A program made the translations under genes and the position numbers. From JAFGKM01 sp964413825 (GTDB lineage: Bacteria > Ratteibacteria > UBA8468 > B48-G9 > JAFGKM01): a stretch of DNA of 28,702 nt. The stretch spans positions 1 through 28,702 of the forward strand of contig CAYPTS010000017.1 of NCBI GenBank assembly GCA_964413825.1, given 5' to 3'. Under the pieces are notes generated by a model. The model ran no database searches. It worked only from the letters and a program-made list of their open reading frames with translations, and had not been told where the DNA came from. Positions 15,808-21,110 of the stretch are shown here, piece by piece; the first letter of the stretch is position 1; each line of letters begins with the position of its first letter.

Positions 15808-15978
15808 TCATAACCCCTTACTACACTTGTCATTGCGAGGAATGAGACCCCTTCGACTTTTGTTTCGGGGCAGGCTCCGCAATCTCAATGACAGGCTCGG
15901 AACAGGCTCCGCAATCTCAATTAGATTGCCGCGTAAAAAGCACTCGCAATGACGAGAGTGGTTCGGGGTGAAGGGAGA
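15808..15978 (+). repeat. Composite repeat: family A leader interrupted by family B copy 3
   Basis: The left half of a family A leader (AATCATAACCCCTTACTAC, ending about 15824) is split from its right half (GGTTCGGGGTGAAGGGAG, about 15960-15977) by a family B element at 15826-15955. The B arms are TTGTCATTGCGAG and CTCGCAATGAC. Inside B, a 19-bp segment (CAGGCTCCGCAATCTCAAT) occurs twice, at 15871-15889 and 15903-15921. This is a nested insertion in the 188-bp gap between two genes. Confidence 0.75.
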
Positions 15979-15985
15979 TTCGTAA

Positions 15986-17356
15986 ATGAAGACAGGCTTC
16001 GGAAGAGCGGTGATAACGCCGCCGGTCGGTTTTTCTCTCATAGGATATTTCAATGACCGCAGGTCAACAGGCATAAGGGATGAACTCTGCGCAATCGCCT
16101 GCGTGATGGAAGACCGCGGAACGTTATTCGCCGTTGTTTCCGTAGACCTTGTATGGATTGGCGCCGAAATTGTAAAAAAAGCGCGGGAAATCGCATTCAA
16201 AGCGACAGGCATACCCTCCAAAAACATCCTTGTTCACGCGACCCACACCCATACCGGCCCCCTGTCGGACATGGCGGACGAAAGCATCTATGCGAAAGGA
16301 TTTTACGTCGAGCCCTGCTACGTGGAAATGCTTCCGGTTTACATTGCCGGGGCAATAAGGGAAGCGTACGAAAACAGGAAGGAAGTGTCTGTCGGGTCGG
16401 GAGCGGTGCAGGCTCCGGGGCTTGCTTTCAACAGGCGCTACCTGATGAAAGACGGAAGGATAGTAACCAATCCGTGGGATAAAGTAAAAGATATTGTGGA
16501 GCCGGCAGGTCCCGTCGACCATACGCTCCGCGTCATAAAAATAACCGACAGGAAGACTGGGAAACTTGCGGGTATCATAGCAAACTTTGCGGACCATCCG
16601 GATACCCTCGGCGACAACCTCATTTCCGGCGATTGGCCCGGGATGTTGAGGAGCAAACTGGAAAAAGAGTTTCCCGGAACACGCGTCCTGTTTCTGAACG
16701 GGCCTTCCGGCGACATAAACCACATCAATCCCGATGACCCGGGCAGGAGAGGCGTTGAAGTCCCGGACCGCATAGCAGAGACCCTTAAGAAAAAAACCGT
16801 TAATCTGGTGAAAAACATAAAAACCGGCGGCAATCTTCCCCTGAAAACATACCACGGGAAATTTTCCATGCCTGCCAGAAAGGTTTCCCCTGCGGAACTG
16901 AAATCCGCAAAGGCGGTTTTGAGAGAGAAAAACCTGCCTTCCGACTCCCTCCAGTACATGATATCTTCCTCGCTGGTATATGCCGCAGAAAAGATATCTT
17001 CCGGAAAAAAGAACTATGCGCTTGAGATAAACGGGTTTTCCCTGGGAAAAGACATGCTGGTGCTCGGCCTGCCCGGGGAAGTGTTTACCGCCATAGGGGC
17101 GGGGATAAAGAAAATGTCGCTCTTCAAACATACCTTAATCGCGCAAAACTCCAATGCGCACCTTGGGTACGTGCCTTCTTCAGAAGCCTTCCGGCAGGAC
17201 GAGAAAAACTTTACCATAAAGCCCAACTACGGCAGGCAGTCCCTTCAAGAAGCCATCGGCATAGACTGCAGTTACGAAACCTCTCCCCTGTGCTGCAAGG
17301 TGGACCGCTCCGCAGAAGAAGTTTTCCTACGCGCCGCCGCATCTCTCCTGAAATAA
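15986..17356 (+). CDS. Neutral/alkaline ceramidase-like hydrolase (short form)
   Basis: This 456-residue protein begins TGFGRAVITPPVGFSLIGYF and carries HATHTHTGP (84-92), the zinc-binding histidine motif of neutral/alkaline non-lysosomal ceramidases, followed by NFADHPDTLGDN and LNGPSGDINHINP. The C-terminal part has LGLPGEVFTAIGAGIK and AHLGYVPSSEAFRQ. True secreted ceramidases are about 650-750 residues with a signal peptide and an extra C-terminal domain; both are missing here. This looks like the short intracellular-type family often found with Gfo/Idh genes in environmental bacteria, whose substrate is unknown and need not be ceramide. GGGAG precedes the ATG by 9 nt. It forms a probable two-gene unit with the oxidoreductase at 14886. 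Confidence 0.82.
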   Translation: MKTGFGRAVITPPVGFSLIGYFNDRRSTGIRDELCAIACVMEDRGTLFAVVSVDLVWIGAEIVKKAREIAFKATGIPSKNILVHATHTHTGPLSDMADESIYAKGFYVEPCYVEMLPVYIAGAIREAYENRKEVSVGSGAVQAPGLAFNRRYLMKDGRIVTNPWDKVKDIVEPAGPVDHTLRVIKITDRKTGKLAGIIANFADHPDTLGDNLISGDWPGMLRSKLEKEFPGTRVLFLNGPSGDINHINPDDPGRRGVEVPDRIAETLKKKTVNLVKNIKTGGNLPLKTYHGKFSMPARKVSPAELKSAKAVLREKNLPSDSLQYMISSSLVYAAEKISSGKKNYALEINGFSLGKDMLVLGLPGEVFTAIGAGIKKMSLFKHTLIAQNSNAHLGYVPSSEAFRQDEKNFTIKPNYGRQSLQEAIGIDCSYETSPLCCKVDRSAEEVFLRAAASLLK

Positions 17357-17403
17357 ACTGCGCCGGAGATTTTTTCGGATTGCCGCCTCGAATCTATGTA
17401 AAA

Positions 17404-17872
17404 AACTTTTACATTCGCAGGTTGATTTATTTCAAGTTTTCTGGAAAAACCGACTCTGTATCTTTCACGTTTTTTTGAAAAAAACAGGGCATCTTACTAT
17501 GATTCGCTCAATATGGTGCGGAAGAGCAACGATGTGGGACAGTAGTTGAAATTTTTCTTGTCGGGAGTTATTGATACGGCAGAAGACAGCGCCAAAACTT
17601 TCAAGAAGATAATCAATCTTAAGAACGAGTACGAACAAGACATAATAAAGATTGGAAGGCAGGCAAAACTGGGGTATGACTTGCTTTTATTTATGTTTTC
17701 CAAGCCCATTATCAAGGTTAAAGACGTTGAAGAGCGCTTGAATATAGTTTACAATACGGCAGGCAGTCTCGTGGGGAAATTATGCAAGATAGGGATATTG
17801 AAAGAAATTACGGGTTATTCACGCAACCGTCTTTTCATGCTGTGGAAATATTTAGACCTGTTCAAAAGATAA
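17404..17872 (+). pseudogene. Degraded Fic-family protein, C-terminal remnant
   Basis: Conceptual translation yields the end of a Fic (AMP-transferase) protein. RRLIYFKF, in one frame from about 17419, is followed after a 1-nt frameshift by LEKPTLYLSRFFEKNRASYY and DSLNMVRKSNDVGQ. In-frame TAG then stands where relatives have Trp (17544-17546 region), followed by LKFFLSGVIDTAEDSAKTF and a winged-helix end (KPIIKVKDVEERLNIVYNTAGSLVGKLCKIGILKEITGYSRNR, given here in parts by position 17700-17840). The Fic catalytic HxFxxGNGRxxR motif is absent, so the N-terminal two-thirds are deleted. The sequence is AT-rich compared with the flanking housekeeping genes. Start and frameshift positions are approximate. 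Confidence 0.75.
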
Positions 17873-17930
17873 ATATATCATATAATATACGGGCATCCGT
17901 ATATTTGTCCGGAACAGTAATACCGGTTTG

Positions 17931-18013
17931 AGTTCGCCGGATAGCAAGATGGCGAGGCGAAGGCAACGAGGCGTATTAGACATACGCCGAGGAAGCCTGA
18001 TGCCGGTGAAATC
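17931..18013. repeat. Family C dispersed repeat (AGTTCGCCGGATAGCAAG), copy 1
   Basis: The element reads AGTTCGCCGGATAGCAAG, then TGGCGAGGCGAAGGCAACGA, a GGCGTAT/ATACGCC hairpin (about 17970-17988) and a terminal GGTGAAATC. A second copy with the same beginning, a central palindrome and GGGATGAAATC ending is at 23019-23123. This copy directly abuts the HsdM fragment, marking its truncation point. Confidence 0.8.
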
Positions 18014-18352
18014 GGATATATGGAAGACCGTGTGCACCGAACCTTCAGCGAAGAAGATATCCTTAAAATTGCCGAAACATATCACAACTGGCGAAAAAAA
18101 GATGATAACTATGAAGATGTAAAAGGTTTTTGCAGGTCTGCCTCATTGGATGAAATCACTAAACATAATTTTGTTCTCACCCCGGGCCGTTATGTCGGCA
18201 TCAAAGATGAGGAAGATGACGGCATTCCGTTTGAAGAGAAAATGGCAGACCTGACAAAGAGACTCTCTCAGCAGATAAAGGAAGAAAAAAGGTTAAACGA
18301 AGAAATAACAAAACAGCTCAAAAATATCGGGTCTGACCTTAAACAATCATGA
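18014..18352 (+). pseudogene. hsdM: HsdM C-terminal fragment (type I restriction-modification methyltransferase)
   Basis: The reading frame GYMEDRVHRTFSEEDILKIA, followed by ETYHNWRKK, the YEDVKGFCRSASLDEITKHN stretch, FVLTPGRYVGIKDEEDDG and PFEEKM, matches the last 110 or so residues of type I methyltransferase subunits. That includes the highly conserved VLTPGRYVG and a coiled-coil tail for subunit contact. The SAM-binding and NPPF catalytic motifs, and about 80% of the protein, are missing; the frame begins exactly where family C repeat copy 1 ends. An ATG at 18020 could still start a 110-residue peptide. Its stop overlaps the RhuM-Fic gene by 4 nt, preserving the original operon joint. 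No hsdS or hsdR remains in the window. Confidence 0.85.
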
Positions 18353-19299
18353 AAAAGGAAATCGTTATTTATCAGGGTAAAAATGGAGAGATTTCTCTTA
18401 AGGGAGATATAAAAAGAGAGACGATTTGGGCAAATCAGGCACAAATTGTTAAGCTTTTTAACGTTGACCAGTCCGTAGTTTCTCGACATATCAGAAATAT
18501 ATTCAAAGATGAAGAAATTGAGAAAAAAAGCAATATGCAAAAAATGCATATTGCAAAATCAGATAAACCTGTAGCTTTTTATTCCCTGGATGTCATTTTA
18601 GCCGTAGGATATAGAACAAATTCCAAAGTTGCAATTGATTTTAGAAAGTGGGCGACCAAGACTCTAAGCGAGCATATTATTAAGGGTTACACGATAAATA
18701 AGAAACGTGTTTCTAAAAATTATACAGAATTTTTGCAATCTGTAGAGACAGTCAAAAAACTTCTGCCTTTGGGTGATGCCGTAAAAGCCGGGGATGCTTT
18801 GGAACTGGTAAAAATGTTTGCCGCAACATGGCTTTCGCTTGACGCTTACGACAAATCCTCTCTGCCTAAAAGCGGGGTAAATAAGAAACAAGCGCGCATC
18901 AACGCCGAAGAACTGTCCGGCGCTTTGATGGAATTAAAACAAAATTTAATCAGAAAAGGTCAGGCGACTGAGCTTTTCGGACAGGAACAACAAAAAGACA
19001 GTGTCGCCGGAATTGTGGGCAATGTGTTCCAGTCTGTCTTTGGGAAAGACGCATACGAGACGCTCGAAGAAAAAGCCGCCCATCTTCTATATTTTTTCGT
19101 AAAAAATCATCCGTTTACCGATGGTAATAAACGCAGCGGCGCCTTTGCTTTTATCTGGTTTCTCAATAAAGCCGGGATTTTACGCAGGGACGCAATTTCA
19201 CCCGAAGCTCTGACCGCACTGACACTTTTCGTAGCCGAAAGCAACCCGAAAGGAAAAGACAAAATCATCGGGCTTATTTTGCAATTACTTAGAAAATAA
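18349..19299 (+). CDS. RhuM-type N-terminal domain fused to a Fic/Doc domain
   Basis: This 316-residue protein is apparently intact. Residues 1-115 match the RhuM (virulence RhuM/phage-antirepressor-like) domain: IVIYQGKNGEISLKGD, ETIWANQAQIVKLFNVDQSV, VSRHIRNIF, FYSLDVILAVGYRTNS and FRKWATKTL. Residues about 215-316 are a Fic/Doc fold with HPFTDGNKRSG at H254-G264. The NKR form resembles Doc, which phosphorylates EF-Tu, and not the GNGR form of AMP-transferring Fic enzymes. RhuM-Fic genes typically sit inside type I restriction operons, as here next to HsdM. The start overlaps the HsdM fragment stop (ATGA). With the operon broken upstream and downstream, it is now an orphan. Whether it is toxic, and what neutralises it, is unknown. 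Confidence 0.85.
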   Translation: MKKEIVIYQGKNGEISLKGDIKRETIWANQAQIVKLFNVDQSVVSRHIRNIFKDEEIEKKSNMQKMHIAKSDKPVAFYSLDVILAVGYRTNSKVAIDFRKWATKTLSEHIIKGYTINKKRVSKNYTEFLQSVETVKKLLPLGDAVKAGDALELVKMFAATWLSLDAYDKSSLPKSGVNKKQARINAEELSGALMELKQNLIRKGQATELFGQEQQKDSVAGIVGNVFQSVFGKDAYETLEEKAAHLLYFFVKNHPFTDGNKRSGAFAFIWFLNKAGILRRDAISPEALTALTLFVAESNPKGKDKIIGLILQLLRK

Positions 19300-19301
19300 T
19301 C

Positions 19302-19406
19302 ATGACAGCACAAGAAACTAAAGAAAAAATTATTACCGCGTATAAACTGCTGCTGAAAAATGATAGCTATTTATTCTGTGTTAATGCTGTTCAGGTTTTT
19401 TGCTGA
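19302..19406 (+). pseudogene. N-terminal remnant of the next gene of the defence operon
   Basis: Starting 2 nt after the RhuM-Fic stop, the frame reads MTAQETKEKIITAYKLLLKN followed by DSYLF, then changes character and stops at 19406. The first 25 residues resemble the start of proteins found next to restriction and defence genes, but I do not know their function. The native sequence seems to end near 19376, where an inverted recombinase fragment begins, so the gene was truncated by a rearrangement. Confidence 0.5.
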
Positions 19407-19547
19407 TTCGCCCTCTTCACGGAAAAGAGCCAGGACTTCCATTCCCTGCTGTTCGCAGTACTGCCTGCAGAGTTGTTCCTGAAATGCGAGTGAGGTTCCT
19501 TTGACCTGTTCGTCGCTTGATACTCTTGTGTAGATGATGCCTTTCAT
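19371..19547 (-). pseudogene. Serine recombinase N-terminal fragment
   Basis: On the minus strand from ATG 19547 the frame reads MKGIIYTRVSSDEQVKGTSL and AFQEQLCRQYCEQQGMEVLA, then LFREEGESAK. This is the start of a large serine recombinase; the catalytic Ser is in YTRVSS (S10 or S11). After ESAK (about 19398) the sequence becomes unrelated and stops, leaving 58 residues. The intact family has 450-600. It faces the RhuM-Fic operon, and its broken end lies at the same junction that truncates the gene at 19302. It overlaps the upstream small ORF by 4 nt (ATGA). Confidence 0.8.
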
Positions 19548-19726
19548 AGGTTTGTTGCTTTGAGCTTATCATAGCGGATATTTTCGGATTTGTTAAGCTT
19601 TTCGGCCGTGCGCGACTCTACCTGCCATTGTTTTAGAAGGAGTTTTGCCAGTTCGTGAAAGCCGTCCCTGATTTCTTCCGCTTCTTTGTCAGAGAGGTTT
19701 CTGTGCTTTAAAATTTCTTTTAAAGG
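19544..19726 (-). pseudogene. 5'-truncated small ORF coupled to the serine recombinase
   Basis: The minus-strand frame gives 60 residues, PLKEILKHRNLSDKEAEEIR, DGFHELAKLLLKQWQVESRT and AEKLNKSENIRYDKLKATNL, ending in TGA that overlaps the recombinase ATG. No start codon exists before an upstream in-frame stop at 19727-19729, so the 5' end is lost or mutated. The predicted product is helical and charged. I do not recognise the family; the coupling suggests an accessory factor of the recombinase. Confidence 0.55.
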
Positions 19727-19729
19727 TTA

Positions 19730-19855
19730 AGATGCCGGATATATTGTTTCTGGGGGTAATTACGAAACAGAATCTAATGTTTCTAAAAGAATAGATAAAA
19801 ATTTTTCAGGGAAAAGAGGACGGAGAGATATTTTTATGGTAAAATATACCGTGCA
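19730..19855. other. Intergenic remnant, no gene recognised
   Basis: This AT-rich stretch separates the inverted recombinase remnant from the integrase remnant. GGTAAAATATACC just before the integrase start includes a TAAAAT -10-like element, without a convincing -35. Nothing else is identified. Confidence 0.4.
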
Positions 19856-20057
19856 ATGGGCGTATATAAGAAAGGGAAGAACTGGTATGTTGATTATTAC
19901 CTGAAAGGCACAAGGAAGAGAAAAAAGGTAGGCGCATCTGCAGGAAGCGGTGGAGAAACTTGATACCTTGTGGACACTATATGGACACCAGACGGGTTTT
20001 GGAACGGATGTCAAGAAAAACGAAAAAGTTGTAAATTCAAGCAAGTCAATAAGTTAG
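19856..20057 (+). pseudogene. Tyrosine integrase with large internal deletion
   Basis: The N-terminus MGVYKKGKNWYVDYYLKGTR followed by KRKKVGAS is the arm-binding beta-sheet domain of phage-type integrases. It is joined out of frame near 19945 to a typical integrase C-terminus, AVEKLDTLWTLYGHQTGFGT, which runs to a TAG at 20055-20057. The core-binding and catalytic domains (R...H-x-x-R...Y) are entirely absent. The N-terminal frame stops at 19963. It lies 9 nt upstream of tRNA-Arg(CCU) in the same orientation, consistent with a decayed element that once used this tRNA region. Confidence 0.8.
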
Positions 20058-20066
20058 CAACACAAT

Positions 20067-20139
20067 GCCCCTGTAGCTCAGAGGATAGAGCAACGGTTTC
20101 CTAAACCGTGTGTCGCCCGTTCGAGTCGGGCCAGGGGTA
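20067..20139 (+). tRNA. tRNA-Arg (anticodon CCU)
   Basis: The 73-nt cloverleaf has acceptor GCCCCTG/CAGGGGT (closing G-U pair), D arm GCTC...GAGC, anticodon stem ACGGT/ACCGT with loop TTCCTAA (CCT at 20100-20102), five-base variable loop GTGTC, and T arm GCCCG TTCGAGT CGGGC. The discriminator is A. CCA is not encoded. It reads AGG codons, which are common in the genes here. Confidence 0.95.
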
Positions 20140-20198
20140 CTGAAGGAATTGGCTGATGTAGAAAGTCAATTCTCTATCGCCAAAAAAAAGGGGGGGGG

Positions 20199-20408
20199 AG
20201 ATGAAACTGGGGGTGCAGAGTTATTGTTTCAGGGAATTCAAGGATAACAGGGTNNNNNNNNNNNNNNNNNNNNNNNNNNNNNNNNNNNNNNNNNNNNNNN
20301 NNNNNNNNNNNNNNNNNNNNNNNNNNNNNNNNNNNNNNNNNNNNNNNNNNNNNAGATGAAACTGGGGGTGCAGAGTTATTGTTTCAGGGAATTCAAGGAT
20401 AACAGGGT
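20199..20408. other. Scaffold gap (100 N) with duplicated 55-bp flanks
   Basis: Bases 20254-20353 are exactly 100 N, a conventional gap of unknown size. The 55 bases before it (20199-20253) are identical to the 55 after it (20354-20408), both being the start of the same gene. The two contig ends therefore probably overlap and the gap is an artefact. An A8-G9 homopolymer run (20182-20198) just upstream may have caused the break. Confidence 0.9.
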
Positions 20409-21087
20409 TGTTGCGCGCATGGTTAAAGACTGCGGCCTTGACAGGATAGAGCTTTGCGGCGTGCACTGCGATTTCACGGACGTTTCCAAGTTCAGGGACG
20501 CCATAGCGGCGTATAAAGATGCGGGCGTGGAAATCTGTTCCATAGGCGTACAGGGGATGAACAATGACGCCGGCAAGGAAAGGAATTTTTTTGAGTTTTT
20601 GAAACTGGCGGGAGCGAAGCTGATGAGCGTGGATTTCAATCCCGGCACGGTCCCCGCTTCTTACAGGACGGCCGAGAAACTTGCCGACGAGTATGACGTG
20701 AAACTTGCGATACATAATCACGGAGCAAGGCACTGGCTGGGCTCTGTGCAGATGCTCGAGCAGGTTTTCAAGGATACGTCTTTGAGAATAGGGCTGTGTC
20801 TTGATACTGCGTGGGCGCTGGATTCCCGCGAGGACCCGGTACAGACCGCGGAAAAATTCAAGGACCGGCTGTACAGTCTGCACCTGAAGGATTTTGTATT
20901 CGACAGGGCGGCCGCTCCGCATGATGTCGTGCTTGGCGAGGGCAACCTCAAGCTAAAAAGTCTTCTGGAGGCGATGGGCGGAATCAGTTTTGCGGGGGAC
21001 TATATCATAGAATACGAGGGGGATGCCGGAAATCCCGTGCCTGCGCTGAAAAAGTGTGTTGACGCGGTAATGTCCAATGCGGGCTGA
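20356..21087 (+). CDS. Sugar phosphate isomerase/epimerase (xylose isomerase-like TIM barrel)
   Basis: This 243-residue protein has the AP-endonuclease-2-like TIM-barrel pattern: KLGVQSYCFREFKDNRVVAR, GLDRIELCGVHCDF, GVEICSIGVQGMNND, KLAIHNHGARHWLG, LRIGLCLDTAWAL, YSLHLKDFVFDR, VVLGEGNLKLKSLLEAM and FAGDYIIEYEGD. The His and Glu/Asp residues in these strands bind a divalent metal. Members isomerise or epimerise sugars and cyclitols, often with Gfo/Idh oxidoreductases, several of which are in this window. The exact substrate is unknown. The ATG is duplicated at 20201 on the other side of the scaffold gap; there a poly-G run would serve as ribosome-binding site. Confidence 0.85.
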   Translation: MKLGVQSYCFREFKDNRVVARMVKDCGLDRIELCGVHCDFTDVSKFRDAIAAYKDAGVEICSIGVQGMNNDAGKERNFFEFLKLAGAKLMSVDFNPGTVPASYRTAEKLADEYDVKLAIHNHGARHWLGSVQMLEQVFKDTSLRIGLCLDTAWALDSREDPVQTAEKFKDRLYSLHLKDFVFDRAAAPHDVVLGEGNLKLKSLLEAMGGISFAGDYIIEYEGDAGNPVPALKKCVDAVMSNAG

Positions 21088-21110
21088 GGCCTGCATCTGC
21101 CGAAAAAAAG

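Noticed and set aside
16124..17131. 335-residue minus-strand open frame
   Set aside because: It is a shadow of the ceramidase-like gene and has low-complexity aromatic composition.
17340..17386. Rho-independent terminator after the ceramidase-like gene (TCTCC/GGAGA followed by T6)
   Set aside because: The stem is only 5 bp with a loop of about 16 nt, too weak to support.
17540..17550. TAG readthrough or stop-codon recoding in the Fic sequence
   Set aside because: The gene also has a frameshift and lacks its catalytic domain, and all intact genes here end at standard stops, so a plain pseudogene is simpler.
17860..17900. TATAAT-like promoter upstream of the HsdM fragment
   Set aside because: TATAAT occurs inside an AT-rich ATATATCATATAATATAC stretch with no -35 at proper spacing; it is probably compositional.
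20221..20922. Minus-strand frame running through the N gap
   Set aside because: It includes undetermined bases and is antisense to the epimerase gene.
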